Origin: Microcoleus sp. EPA2
GTDB taxonomy: Bacteria; Cyanobacteriota; Cyanobacteriia; Cyanobacteriales; Microcoleaceae
Direction: 5' to 3'
NCBI GenBank assembly: GCA_020882975.1
Contig: JAHRFD010000011.1
Coordinates: 46,267-110,266 of the forward strand
DNA: 64,000 nucleotides
In this document: positions 16,852 through 25,579 of the stretch, one piece after another
Layout of the letters: each line of letters begins with the position of its first letter
Numbering within the stretch: the first letter of the stretch is position 1
Made by a program: the position numbers and the translations under genes
Notes under the pieces: generated by a model
Told to the model about the DNA's origin: nothing
Database searches by the model: none
The model's input: only the letters and a program-made list of their open reading frames with translations

Positions 16852-17385
16852 CTACATAAAGCTGACTGAGTAGGCACGAATTGCTGAATCTACTGTCGCA
16901 AGAGTCATACCATTCTGTAAGGCTTGACAGCTCAGCATTCTGTCAAATGGATCGCGATGTAATGGTGGGAGTTTAGCCAATTGAGCTACGCTACTTTCAT
17001 TAAGAGCAAGACTGACAATTTGATGAAGTTCGCGCTGTTTGGGTAAATATGTTTCGGGATGCTCCGGCAGAGGTAACTTACCCAACTGGTATTTGACAAT
17101 TGCTTCCCCAGGGCTGTTTCATTCTCAGGTAAATCATCGTTTTGTAGGGGCGGTGCCCCCGTGCCCGCCCTCCCCGTCCACGATTTTGTAAGTGTTTCAG
17201 AGATTGGGGCAGCCACGGGGGGCGGCCCCTACAAGAGAATGAAACAGCCCTGATTGCTTCCCAGACTGAAACTGCACTCAAATAGACCTTATTATCTGGA
17301 TCGCGAATTGCATCTCGAACATCTGTTGATAACTGTCACCACTGATGAACCATAAAAAGATGTGCGTATCTAGCAGAATCTTCAT
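16852..17385 (-). pseudogene. vapC-like PIN-domain toxin gene, frameshifted and split by a MITE
   Basis: Reading left from the ATG at 17385, MKILLDTHIFLWFISGD is a typical PIN/VapC opening with the first catalytic Asp. The frame is then lost by a small deletion; the continuation (LSTDVRDAIRDPDNKVYLSA, then VSVWEAI) is in another frame. At 17099-17262 a 144-bp element with target duplication interrupts the gene. Beyond it VKYQLGKLPLPEHPETYLP and PPLHRDPFDRMLSCQALQNG complete the domain, including the late Asp. Joined up, the product would be a normal toxin of about 130 residues. As it stands it cannot make one, so the RNase toxin is dead. Confidence 0.9.
17109..17252. mobile_element. 144-bp MITE with perfect 18-bp inverted ends and 10-bp target duplication
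   Basis: The ends are CAGGGCTGTTTCATTCTC (17109-17126) and its exact reverse complement GAGAATGAAACAGCCCTG (17235-17252). The flanks are ATTGCTTCCC at 17099-17108 and 17253-17262, a perfect 10-bp direct repeat, that is, target-site duplication. A second inverted pair inside (TGTAGGGGCGG versus CCGCCCCTACA-like) would fold into a long hairpin. There is no open frame for a transposase, so it moves in trans. The parent transposase family is unknown from here. Confidence 0.93.
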
Positions 17386-17529
17386 TTACGCACTCTTGGC
17401 AGAACTATACTGAGTTCACGGATCTCTATTGGTCTAGTAGCTTCATTAACCTTTTCTACCAATTACAGCTATGTTTGGAGAATGCAAATCCTCCAGCGTT
17501 TTCTCCAACTCCTGCTTAAACTTTCCCAT
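17382..17529 (-). pseudogene. Antitoxin remnant fused to a GTPase-like N-terminal fragment
   Basis: From an ATG at 17529 a 27-residue frame (ELEKTLEDLHSPNIAVIGRK) resembles the start of a dynamin-like GTPase up to its P-loop, then stops at 17446. In another frame from about 17457, VEKVNEATRPIEIRELSIVL ends in a TGA that overlaps the vapC ATG (ATGA). That overlap is how antitoxin and toxin genes usually join, so this is probably the tail of the cognate antitoxin. Both pieces are broken; no working antitoxin is encoded. Confidence 0.55.
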
Positions 17530-17724
17530 GATTTATTTCTAATCTAGCTAATTGACATTTAACAGCTACTGATTTCATGACCAGTAGCCTAACAAAAACT
17601 CAACTCTGACAAATAAGATTTCAACTGCGTCCTCACAGACAACTCAGAGGTTTAACTATTAATCATACCGCAGTTGCGGTTGACGGGGTGAAAAGCAAGT
17701 TGTAGAGCTTACGCATGGGGGTTC

Positions 17725-17790
17725 AGAAACCGGGTTTTTTACGAAAATACTTCGTTGCAGCCAAAAGATTTGGCAAAAAACCCGGTTTCT
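17725..17790. repeat. Perfect 16-bp inverted repeat
   Basis: AGAAACCGGGTTTTTT (17725-17740) and AAAAAACCCGGTTTCT (17775-17790) are exact reverse complements with a 34-base loop. The type is an interspersed hairpin; it may also back up termination of ndhD transcripts. Confidence 0.8.
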
Positions 17791-17826
17791 TTGTCGGAGT
17801 GTGTCCAAGACTGTCAGAAAAAATAG

Positions 17827-17868
17827 AAAACCCCCAAACCCGATTTTTAAACTTGGTTTGGGGGTTTT
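17827..17868 (-). terminator. Rho-independent terminator after ndhD
   Basis: AAAACCCCCAAACC pairs with GGTTTGGGGGTTTT (14-bp stem, 14-base loop). On the minus strand it is followed by CTATTTTTT. It begins 21 bases after the ndhD stop. Confidence 0.8.
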
Positions 17869-17888
17869 CTTCCTAAATCCAGTTTAAA

Positions 17889-19475
17889 TCACAACTTGCT
17901 CGGCTCGATCGCCGGAGCCCGCAAAGACACTGTTTTATCCGCTGCTGCTTTAGCCACCAACGAAGGTACAGAATCCCTCAACTTTGCAGTCAACTGAACA
18001 GTAGTGGCATCATAAACCTGAGTCAACATCTTCGGATACAAACCAATGCCAATAATCGGCACTAACAGCGAAGCAATGATAAATACTTCTCGTGGTTCCG
18101 CATCCACCAATTCCTCGTGTTCCACCAGTTCCTTATTTTCCGGGCCGTAGAAGATTTCCCGCAGCATTGACAGCAGATAAATCGGAGTCAAAATCACCCC
18201 GACAGCAGCTAAACATACCACGCAAACCTTAAACACCGGATTGTAAGCATCGCTGGTTGCAAAACCCACAAATACCATCAATTCTGCTACAAAACCGCTC
18301 ATTCCCGGCAAAGCCAAAGAAGCCATAGAACAAGCAGTCCACATGGCAAAAACCTTACGCATTTTCTGTCCTACACCGCCCATTTCGTCGAGCATGAGGG
18401 TGTGAGTGCGATCGTAAGTGCAACCCACCATAAAGAACAAACTCGCCCCAATTAAACCGTGGGAAACCATTTGCAGCATTGCACCGCTAATTCCCAAATC
18501 GGTAAACGAAGCTATCCCGATTAGCACAAAGCCCATGTGGGAAATCGAGGAATAAGCAATTTTCCGCTTCAAATTGCGCTGAGCAAAAGAAGTTAAGGCG
18601 GCGTAAACAATGTTTACCACACCCAAAATTACCAAAATCGGTGCGAAGACAGCATGAGCATCTGGGAGCATTCCCGCATTCATTCTGAGCAAAGCATAAC
18701 CGCCCATTTTGAGCAGAATTCCTGCTAGCAACATATGGGCTGGTGCGGTGGCTTCACCGTGAGCGTCGGGGAGCCAAGTGTGTAGGGGGAAAATCGGCAG
18801 TTTGACACCGTAAGCTATTAGGAAACCTGCGTATAGTAGCAATTCGATATTGGGGGCGAAGTCTTTAAGTGCGATCGCCCGCATATCAAAAGTCACTGTA
18901 TCGCCATAAAACGCCATTGTCAGCGCACCAACCAAAATAAACAGCGAACCGCCCGCCGTGTACAGAATAAACTTAGTTGCTGCGTAGAGCCGTTTTTTGC
19001 CACCCCAGATGGACAAAATCAGGTAAATCGGCACTAATTCTAATTCCCAAACTAGGAAAAATAGCAACATATCCTGCACGGCAAAAACTGCTATTTGCCC
19101 GCCGTACATTGTCAGCATCAAAAAGTAAAATAGCTTAGGTTTAAACGTAACTGGCCAAGCAGCTAAGGTAGCTAAAGTAGTAATAAAACCCGTCAGCAAA
19201 ATCAGTGGCATCGACAAACCATCCGCACCGACGGACCAATTCAAATCCAGTTGCTGTACCCAAGTATAACTTTCTACCAGTTGCAGTCCCGGATTGCTGA
19301 ACTCGTACTGAGTGTAAAAAGCGTAAACAAGCAGAGCAAAATCAATCAAACCGACAATCAAAGCATACCACCGCACCGTCTTGCCATCCTTATCGGGAAT
19401 TAAAGGAATCAGCAAAGCCGCAGCAATAGGAAACAGGATTGTTGTTGTTAACCAGGGAAAGTTAGCTGTATCCAT
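17889..19475 (-). CDS. ndhD: NAD(P)H-quinone oxidoreductase subunit 4 (NdhD)
   Basis: 528 residues with about 14 transmembrane helices, the usual length for NdhD1-type subunits. Core motifs are seen in order: [40 protein letters not shown] and [18 protein letters not shown], with the Lys and His residues of the proton channel. It is a proton-pumping antiporter-like subunit of thylakoid NDH-1, acting in respiration and cyclic electron flow around photosystem I. It follows ndhF on the same strand with a repeat-rich 520-base gap, and has its own terminator. Pairing with ndhF suggests the NDH-1L form. Confidence 0.97.
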   Translation of the reverse strand: MDTANFPWLTTTILFPIAAALLIPLIPDKDGKTVRWYALIVGLIDFALLVYAFYTQYEFSNPGLQLVESYTWVQQLDLNWSVGADGLSMPLILLTGFITTLATLAAWPVTFKPKLFYFLMLTMYGGQIAVFAVQDMLLFFLVWELELVPIYLILSIWGGKKRLYAATKFILYTAGGSLFILVGALTMAFYGDTVTFDMRAIALKDFAPNIELLLYAGFLIAYGVKLPIFPLHTWLPDAHGEATAPAHMLLAGILLKMGGYALLRMNAGMLPDAHAVFAPILVILGVVNIVYAALTSFAQRNLKRKIAYSSISHMGFVLIGIASFTDLGISGAMLQMVSHGLIGASLFFMVGCTYDRTHTLMLDEMGGVGQKMRKVFAMWTACSMASLALPGMSGFVAELMVFVGFATSDAYNPVFKVCVVCLAAVGVILTPIYLLSMLREIFYGPENKELVEHEELVDAEPREVFIIASLLVPIIGIGLYPKMLTQVYDATTVQLTAKLRDSVPSLVAKAAADKTVSLRAPAIEPSKL

Positions 19476-19583
19476 TGCATTTTAAAATTATCCATCAATT
19501 ATTAGGTTTAAACATATTTTGGCAAGTTTGGGCTAAATTTTATACTTTCTTTATACGAAGCCGACTTTTTGCAATAATTGCTA

Positions 19584-19607
19584 CGAAATATGCGATCGCA
19601 TATTTCG
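19584..19607. repeat. 24-bp perfect palindrome centred on HIP1
   Basis: CGAAATATGCGA followed directly by its reverse complement TCGCATATTTCG. The centre is the HIP1 octamer GCGATCGC. It lies about 110 bases upstream of the ndhD start, where a dimeric regulator could bind. Confidence 0.85.
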
Positions 19608-19766
19608 AGTTTAATCACAAATTTATTTCTCTTGGCTAATTGTCAATTGTAAGTTATTAAGCTAAGGTCAGTTCTTAAAATATCTTCTGGTGGGACATGA
19701 CAATACTTTTAATCGTGTCAACTTAACTCTAAAAACCTTTGTATCTCTTGTCGATCGCTGAGTTCA

Positions 19767-19915
19767 GATCCCCCTAAATCCCCCTTAAGAAGGGGGACTT
19801 TGAGAGAATACTCTTTTTCCATCAGGGGGACTTTGAGAGAATACTCTTTTTCCATCAGGGGGACTTTGAGAGAATACTCTTTTTCCCCCTTTATTAAGGG
19901 GGGTTAGGGGGGATC
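19767..19915. repeat. G/C-rich inverted repeat containing three 33-bp tandem units
   Basis: The outer ends GATCCCCCTAAATCCCCC and GGGGGGTTAGGGGGGATC are inverted. Between them a unit containing GGGGGACTTTGAGAGAATAC starts at 19792, 19825 and 19858, a period of exactly 33 bp. Relatives lie at 33459-33655 and, in coding form, inside menD. Confidence 0.85.
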
Positions 19916-19994
19916 TAGACTTCGAGACAAACAAAAGATACGGTTGGTTTGACGTTAAGTTGACACTAATTGGTAATGCCGTGTCCCAACAGAT

Positions 19995-22040
19995 TTAACT
20001 GACTCCCGAAACGATCGCAAAACCCAGAACTGCGACAAACACAATCAGGGCATAAAATTGAGCGCGACCGTTTTCAATGTATTTGAGTCCTTCGCCTGTT
20101 ACCAGGGCGAGAAAACCAGTCAAATTAACCACACCATCAACAACTCGCAAATCCACTTCCATGACTTGCCGCGCTAAACGGCGGCTGCCTTTGACAAACA
20201 GAAATTCGTTGATGTCGTCGAGATACCACTTGTTGAGGGAGAATTCGTAAAGCGGTTTGATTTTTTGGGCGATCGCCCCAGCATCAATTTTCCGGCTCAA
20301 ATACATCAGGGAAGCCAAAGTAATGCCAAGCAAAGCAATACCCACAGAGCTGCCACCCATGATCAGAAATTCCGTTAAATCGAACTCGGCGGCGTGTTCC
20401 AATACTTCTTCCAGAGACTCCCCAGGCGCACGCACAAACTGCTCGAAATAATTAGCAAAGGGAGTACCGACAAAACCAATTAACACAGAAGGTACTGCCA
20501 ACACCACTAAAGGCAAAGCCATTGTCAGCGGAGATTCGTGAGGGAAATGGTCGTGTTCATCGTGACTTTCCCCAGTTGTTGCTAATTCCTTAACATTCAT
20601 CGCGCCTGGGCCGAAAGCAACCTTTGGTTGCAGAAGTTGCTGTTTGATCGCGTTGTCATTACCCCGGAATTCGCCCTCAAAGGTGCTGAAATACATTCGG
20701 AACATATAAAACGCGGTCATCCCAGCCGTTACCCAGCTCACAGCCCACAGAGCGGGATTTGCTTCAAAAGCTTGGGCGAGGATTTCGTCTTTTGACCAAA
20801 AACCGGCAAATGGCGGAATGCCACAGATTGCCAAATTTCCGATTAAGAAGCAAGTTGCCGTAATCGGCATATATTTCCGCAAGCCCCCCATCAGTCGCAT
20901 ATCTTGAGCGAGGGCGGGGTTGTGGCCGACGACATCTTCCATACCATGAATCACTGAACCAGAACACAGGAACAGCATCGCTTTGAAGTAAGCGTGGGTC
21001 ATCAAGTGGAACAGTCCGGCACTGTAAGCGCCGACTCCCATTGCCATTACCATGTAGCCCAATTGGGAGATGGTGGAGTAGGCTAGGCCTTTTTTGATGT
21101 CATTTTGGGTAATGGCGATCGAAGCGCCCATAAATGCCGTAAAACAGCCCGTACAGGCGATTAAATTCATGACTGCTGGCAACCCTTCAAACACTGGGTA
21201 CATCCGAGCAATCAGGAATACGCCGGCGGCTACCATTGTCGCGGCGTGGATCAGGGCTGAAATTGGTGTCGGGCCTTCCATGGCATCTGGGAGCCAGACG
21301 TGGAGGGGGAATTGAGCGGATTTGGCGGCTGGCCCCAAAAATATCAGGACTCCGAAAATGGTGGCCAAAGTGGCGCTCAGGGCACCGGATTCGACTAAGG
21401 AGTGCAGGCGATCGCCCATCACGTTAAATTCAAAGCTACCGGTGGCCCAGTAAATGCCGAGGATGCCCAGCAGCAGGCCGAAGTCGCCGACGCGGTTGGT
21501 GACGAAGGCTTTTTGGCAGGCGTCAGCAGCGGGTTTGCGATCGTACCAGAAGCCCACTAGCAGGTACGAACACATACCTACGAGTTCCCAGAAGATGTAA
21601 ATCTGAACGATGTTGGGGCTGACTACTAGACCTAGCATCGAGGCGCTGAAGATGCTGAGGTAGGCGTAAAAACGCACGTACCCGTCATCGTGAGCCATGT
21701 AGCCATCGGTATAAATCATTACTAAAAAGGCGACCGTAGTGACGATCGCCAGCATCACCGACGTTAGGGGGTCAATGATATAGCCCATACTCAGGGAGAA
21801 GTCCCCAGCAGAAGCCCACTGAATAGTGCGGGTGTAAGGTGCGTGACCTTGTAGTTGACTCCACAGCAATGCGAAAGAGAGTACCATTGACCCTCCGAGC
21901 GCGGAAAGGATTAAAATCGCATTCGCTTGTCGGAGTTTGTTGGTGGCTTGATTAAATGTAATTAAGCCGAGACCTACTAGCATTGCGCCTGCCAGTGGCA
22001 GGACTGGAATCAGCCAGGCGTATTGATAAAGCGGTTCCAT
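19995..22040 (-). CDS. ndhF: NAD(P)H-quinone oxidoreductase subunit 5 (NdhF)
   Basis: 681 residues, as expected for NdhF1, with about 15-16 transmembrane helices and a long C-terminal helical extension. Typical segments are FWELVGMCSYLLVGFWYDR, KSAQFPLHVWLPDAMEGPTP, HAATMVAAGVFLIARMYPVF and GLAYSTISQLGYMVMAMGVG. It forms the distal proton-pumping arm of the thylakoid NDH-1L complex beside NdhD. It starts at the ATG at 22040; upstream is a repeat-rich gap. The nearby LysR gene at 24235 is RbcR-like, not obviously its regulator. Confidence 0.97.
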   Translation of the reverse strand: MEPLYQYAWLIPVLPLAGAMLVGLGLITFNQATNKLRQANAILILSALGGSMVLSFALLWSQLQGHAPYTRTIQWASAGDFSLSMGYIIDPLTSVMLAIVTTVAFLVMIYTDGYMAHDDGYVRFYAYLSIFSASMLGLVVSPNIVQIYIFWELVGMCSYLLVGFWYDRKPAADACQKAFVTNRVGDFGLLLGILGIYWATGSFEFNVMGDRLHSLVESGALSATLATIFGVLIFLGPAAKSAQFPLHVWLPDAMEGPTPISALIHAATMVAAGVFLIARMYPVFEGLPAVMNLIACTGCFTAFMGASIAITQNDIKKGLAYSTISQLGYMVMAMGVGAYSAGLFHLMTHAYFKAMLFLCSGSVIHGMEDVVGHNPALAQDMRLMGGLRKYMPITATCFLIGNLAICGIPPFAGFWSKDEILAQAFEANPALWAVSWVTAGMTAFYMFRMYFSTFEGEFRGNDNAIKQQLLQPKVAFGPGAMNVKELATTGESHDEHDHFPHESPLTMALPLVVLAVPSVLIGFVGTPFANYFEQFVRAPGESLEEVLEHAAEFDLTEFLIMGGSSVGIALLGITLASLMYLSRKIDAGAIAQKIKPLYEFSLNKWYLDDINEFLFVKGSRRLARQVMEVDLRVVDGVVNLTGFLALVTGEGLKYIENGRAQFYALIVFVAVLGFAIVSGVS

Positions 22041-22321
22041 GACTGATGTAGTTTAAAGTTTCTACTAGATTGACAAAACTGTGAACTATTGTGACACAGG
22101 CTTGGACGACTGGGCATAAATGCTGGCTTTTTTTGAATAGTCCCGGACGCTCTAATATCGTTTCCGGCTGCATCGGAATGATTTAACCGGACCTAGAACA
22201 CAGAGAACACAGAGGGAGATAAGAGAGATGAATACAGGACGATGTTACCGGATTTGATATAACTCTATTTTTATGGGGCTGGCGGCAGATCCGATCGCTA
22301 TAGCTGTAAGGTCGATCGCCC
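22041..22321. other. Intergenic region upstream of ndhF
   Basis: About 110 bases of probable ndhF leader and promoter, then an interspersed repeat at 22153-22262. No gene. Confidence 0.5.
22153..22262 (+). repeat. Interspersed repeat R1, copy 1
   Basis: It begins TAATATCGTTTCCGGCTGCA and contains TCGGAATGATTTAACC and AATACAGGACGATG, ending near GATATAACT. Other copies lie at 27085-27195 and, inverted, at 57688-57779. The middle part differs between copies. Confidence 0.75.
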
Positions 22322-22612
22322 TTAGCCCAAGTTGAAAATCGCATCGGTAATAGATGCGATGAATGTGGAACGGCGAACAGTTGCGGGGGAAGCATTTAAA
22401 ACATTGGCTAAAATGTCGCCATTAGCTAACAAGATGAGCGTGTTTGCGCCCGTCGCAGTGAAACTGAGGTCATTCAGACGGATAGTGCCTGCGATCGCAA
22501 TTCTATCCCCGCTATTTAAATCGGTAATTCGATCGACAAAATTGGTATCCCTGCCCCCTGCATCCACATCTATTTTGATAATAAAATTATCTGTTACGCC
22601 GCCACTGAAAAC
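22322..22612 (-). pseudogene. C-terminal remnant of an RTX-like calcium-binding protein
   Basis: Downstream of a TAG near 22612, a frame without a proper start reads VFSGGVTDNFIIKIDVDAGG and then TNFVDRITDLNSGDRIAIAG, ending at 22322. The FVDRITDLNSGDRI part matches the usual C-terminal block of RTX-type proteins (compare DVITDFNFEEGDRLGL in the gene at 42909). The calcium-binding glycine repeats are gone. It is probably a relic of a larger secreted protein. A short translated protein from the GTG near 22567 cannot be excluded. Confidence 0.5.
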
Positions 22613-22724
22613 GATCTACAATTACTTGTAATTCTTCCTTTCTGGCTAACTAAATTAGACATGATGGTATTAAGCTGCTAATCGATGCTGCTCCGGTGCA
22701 ACCGGAATTGATATTACCTGCACA

Positions 22725-22775
22725 ATAGAGATTGTATCGCCGAAGTTTTTAATAATTCGGGGATACAATCTCTAT
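22725..22775. repeat. Strong hairpin after the thioredoxin gene
   Basis: ATAGAGATTGTATC (22725-22738) and GATACAATCTCTAT (22762-22775) are perfect 14-bp inverted repeats. CCGAA/TTCGG extend the stem inward. It lies 15 bases after the thioredoxin stop. No T-run follows, so it may stabilise the 3' end rather than terminate. Confidence 0.75.
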
Positions 22776-22789
22776 GGCACTTAAAAATG

Positions 22790-23170
22790 CTACCTGTTGA
22801 CTGCTTCCTGGGGTTGCAGCCTTTGACTTGGGGCAGATACCCCAGACGTCGCCAGCATCCAGGAGTCAAGAGTCCGGCGCAGTTCCTCGCGTCCTTGATA
22901 ATGTTCAAATCTAAATCGAACTTTGTCCCCTTCAAACAAAATCAGCGTCGGGAGACTTGTCAGGCGATAAGTGTTGGCTAATTTGAAACTTTCATCGGCA
23001 TTCACCCCTAGGAGCTTGACTTTGCCTGCCCACTGTCTCTCAAATGTTGTGAGTGTGGGGTCGATCGCGCGGCACAGACCGCACCAGGGCGCCCAAAAAT
23101 GAACTAAAACGGGGGTAGACGCTTGAAAAACCTCTTGTGCAAAAGTGCGTTCGCTAACGGACAACACCAT
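22790..23170 (-). CDS. Thioredoxin-family protein (WCGLC variant)
   Basis: 126 residues with thioredoxin fold. The active site is HFWAPWCGLCRAIDP (Cys30, Cys33), where the usual Pro between the Cys is Leu; the cis-Pro is in TSLPTLILFEG. The Pro-to-Leu change should shift the redox potential compared with standard thioredoxins. A Ser/Pro/Gln tail of about 18 residues extends beyond the fold. No signal peptide; cytoplasmic or stromal-side reductant. Leftward, 44 bases after the NnrU-family gene, possibly co-transcribed. Confidence 0.93.
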   Translation of the reverse strand: MVLSVSERTFAQEVFQASTPVLVHFWAPWCGLCRAIDPTLTTFERQWAGKVKLLGVNADESFKLANTYRLTSLPTLILFEGDKVRFRFEHYQGREELRRTLDSWMLATSGVSAPSQRLQPQEAVNR

Positions 23171-23214
23171 GATCCCTCAAAAATTAATAAATTTTTTCTA
23201 TCCTAGGGATCATG

Positions 23215-23928
23215 CTACCAGTATATGTTCCCAGTCGCACGCATCAAAAAAGGATGAATTTTCCACAGTAAGCTAGTAAAAATGACTACACCTACATAGG
23301 AAGGGCGCAAAAACTCAAGCAAATCAAGGGTTTGACGTTTTTGGAGGATAGCCAAAAATGGCAAAATTGATGTCCGAGATTTGATGGTTTCAAAGGATTC
23401 GCCAAAACGGGCCTGAAGTCTCCTGTCACCGTGCCAGACTCCAAACAGGTGGTGAAGTACCAAACCAATGGAAGTCAGGAGGGTAAAGCTAGTGCCAATC
23501 CAGAGGGTATGGGCTATGCACCAAATCACCTGTCCTACCATTTGCGGGTGCCGGGTGATGCGGATGATGCCGGTTTCGTAGAGGTGAACTTGGGGTTTTT
23601 GGATGGCGGCAATTTCGAGGAGGTTGAAAGTTGCTGGGTACAGAAACAGGAAAGAAATTGCCGAAAGTATCCAAACTAGGGGTTTGACAGCGGGGATGCC
23701 TTGTAGCTGCCAAAGTTGTATACCGTCGTAGCGGTGGTTGAAAAAGTAAACAATCAGAATGACTGCTAGGGGCAAACTGACTAGGGCAAATAAAACGCGG
23801 TAAAGTCTTGCCCCGATGAGCTTTTCAGCTTTGGGGCGGAGGGCTGCTAAACCGCTGTGGGCGGACGCAAAACCGAGTAAAAGTCCGAGCATAACTAGGT
23901 GGCTATCGAGTGCCAAATTCATCGTCAT
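23215..23928 (-). CDS. NnrU-family membrane protein
   Basis: 237 residues with about six hydrophobic helices. RITRHPQMVGQVIWCIAHTL is the characteristic NnrU motif; the His residues there bind heme b in the plant relative Z-ISO (15-cis-zeta-carotene isomerase). A second conserved block is LHHLFGVWHGDRRLQARFGE. In cyanobacteria the role of NnrU proteins is not settled; carotenoid isomerisation is one option, nitrogen-oxide metabolism another. An ATG at 23922 is an alternative start. Confidence 0.88.
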   Translation of the reverse strand: MTMNLALDSHLVMLGLLLGFASAHSGLAALRPKAEKLIGARLYRVLFALVSLPLAVILIVYFFNHRYDGIQLWQLQGIPAVKPLVWILSAISFLFLYPATFNLLEIAAIQKPQVHLYETGIIRITRHPQMVGQVIWCIAHTLWIGTSFTLLTSIGLVLHHLFGVWHGDRRLQARFGESFETIKSRTSILPFLAILQKRQTLDLLEFLRPSYVGVVIFTSLLWKIHPFLMRATGNIYW

Positions 23929-24234
23929 TGTAAATATTAAGAAAAGTTATTGATTCGTGGCCAATTTGTGTCACAAAGTATCTATGGGAGCATTCAGCGG
24001 TTATCAGTCATCAGTCATCATTCATTAGTCATTAGTCCTTAGTCCTTAGTCATTAGTCATTAGTCATTAGTCCTTAGCGCTAGGCCAATTTGCAGCTACA
24101 GACAAATGACAACTGCTTTCTTGACAACTGCCTGGTACCCACTGCCCACTGCTTTCTTGACAACTGCCCGCTGCCGACTGCCTACTGCCAACGGACAACG
24201 GACAACTACCAAATGACAACTGACAAGTAGATAT
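23929..24234. repeat. Short tandem repeats upstream of rbcR
   Basis: At 24003-24078 CATTAGTCATTAGTCCTTAG-type heptamers repeat. At about 24103-24230 variants of GACAACTGCC and CCCACTGCTTTC repeat several times. These are the short tandemly repeated sequences common in filamentous cyanobacteria. No gene is supported. The rbcR promoter must lie in or next to them. Confidence 0.75.
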
Positions 24235-25239
24235 ATGTCTGACCTTCCTTTCACTTTAGACCAGTTACGTATTCTCAAGGCGATCGCTTCTGAAGGTAGC
24301 TTCAAACGCGCCGCTGACAGCCTCTATGTATCCCAGCCAGCAGTTAGCTTGCAGGTGCAAAACTTAGAGAGACAGTTGGACGTGCCACTGTTCGATAGAG
24401 GGGGGCGTAGGGCTCAACTCACGGAAGCGGGACACCTGCTGCTAAGTTACGGCGAGAAAATTTTATCGCTTTGTCAAGAAACTTGTCGAGCTCTGGAAGA
24501 CTTGCAAAATCTTCAAGGTGGCACCTTGATTGTGGGGGCTTCTCAAACTACTGGGACTTATTTGCTACCTCGGATGATCGGGATGTTTCGGCAAAAATAC
24601 CCGGATGTGGCGGTACAACTTCACGTTCACTCGACTCGTCGTACTGCTTGGAGTGTGGCTAACGGACAAATCGATTTGGCGATTGTGGGTGGAGAAATTC
24701 CGACGGAACTTCTGGAAGCTTTGGATGTTGTTCCTTATGCTGAGGACGAACTGGCTCTGATTCTCCCTCCATCTCACCCGATGGTACAACAAGAAACAAT
24801 CCAAAAGGAAGACCTTTACAAATTGCAGTTTATTTCCCTGGATTCCCAGTCTACTATCCGCAAAGTTATCGATCAGGTGCTCACTCGCAGCGGCATTGAT
24901 ACTCGTCGCCTGAAAATTGAGATGGAACTAAATTCCATTGAGGCGATTAAAAATGCGGTGCAGTCGGGGTTGGGTGCTGCATTTGTGTCGGTTTCGGCGA
25001 TCGAAAAGGAGTTGCTGATGGGTGTTTTGCACAAATCTCAAATGGAGGAAGTGGTGGTGACTCGAGTTTTGTCGCTGATTTGCAACCCCAACCGCTACCG
25101 TTCTAAAGCTGCTGAGGCTTTCAGTAATGAAATTTTGCCTTCCTTTGCTACTTATTCTGGTATCAAGGAGAGAAAAGAATCTCCCGGCTTTGAGTTCGAT
25201 CCTAGAGAGATTCTATCTCCCAACTCGGCGGGTAGTTAA
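24235..25239 (+). CDS. rbcR: RbcR-type LysR transcriptional activator
   Basis: 334 residues. The HTH region [20 protein letters not shown] then [20 protein letters not shown] and the effector-domain opening [20 protein letters not shown] are nearly diagnostic for cyanobacterial RbcR and the red-algal plastid Ycf30. RbcR activates the Rubisco operon rbcLXS and is essential in several species. A C-terminal tail of about 25 residues after ILPSFATY is variable. No rbc genes are in the window, so it acts on a distant target. The upstream region is repeat-rich. Confidence 0.92.
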   Translation: MSDLPFTLDQLRILKAIASEGSFKRAADSLYVSQPAVSLQVQNLERQLDVPLFDRGGRRAQLTEAGHLLLSYGEKILSLCQETCRALEDLQNLQGGTLIVGASQTTGTYLLPRMIGMFRQKYPDVAVQLHVHSTRRTAWSVANGQIDLAIVGGEIPTELLEALDVVPYAEDELALILPPSHPMVQQETIQKEDLYKLQFISLDSQSTIRKVIDQVLTRSGIDTRRLKIEMELNSIEAIKNAVQSGLGAAFVSVSAIEKELLMGVLHKSQMEEVVVTRVLSLICNPNRYRSKAAEAFSNEILPSFATYSGIKERKESPGFEFDPREILSPNSAGS

Positions 25240-25579
25240 TCTGTGGACTGGGGCGCGATGGGTGGCGGGTAGACATCTCAAGTGTTTGTTAATTTGGGAG
25301 GGACACAGGGGTACAAAGGGAGAGGGGGATAGAATTTTACTTTTTTTCCCCAAGGATTTAAGTATACAATTTAAAGGCGCGACTGTTGATTAGACTTCTT
25401 TAAAAAAGTAAGTCTTGAACAGGCTTTCTGGTCTGTTGCACAATAAATATGGTCGATGTCTATTAGATTGTTGTGTCTATCCCGGTCTGAGTTGGTACTG
25501 AGAATGCTTCTCCTCAACATGAGGTTGAATAGCTAAGGGTCGATTCTTCAATTCTTTTGTCTCAAATCTAAAATTGATA
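25240..25579. other. Intergenic region, nothing recognised
   Basis: About 340 bases between rbcR and the kinase gene. I see no clear repeat, RNA gene or terminator here. Confidence 0.5.

Larger units (their letters stand above)
17530..17888. other. Intergenic region with two inverted repeats
   Basis: No gene is supported. Contents are a small inverted repeat GCTACTG/CAGTAGC near 17552-17590, the 16-bp repeat at 17725-17790 and the terminator at 17827-17868. Confidence 0.6.
19476..19994. other. ndhF-ndhD intergenic region
   Basis: No gene. AT-rich sequence upstream of ndhD contains a 24-bp perfect palindrome (19584-19607), and the ndhF-proximal part holds a 33-bp tandem repeat within an inverted repeat (19767-19915). 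ndhD may therefore have its own promoter rather than simple read-through. Confidence 0.7.
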
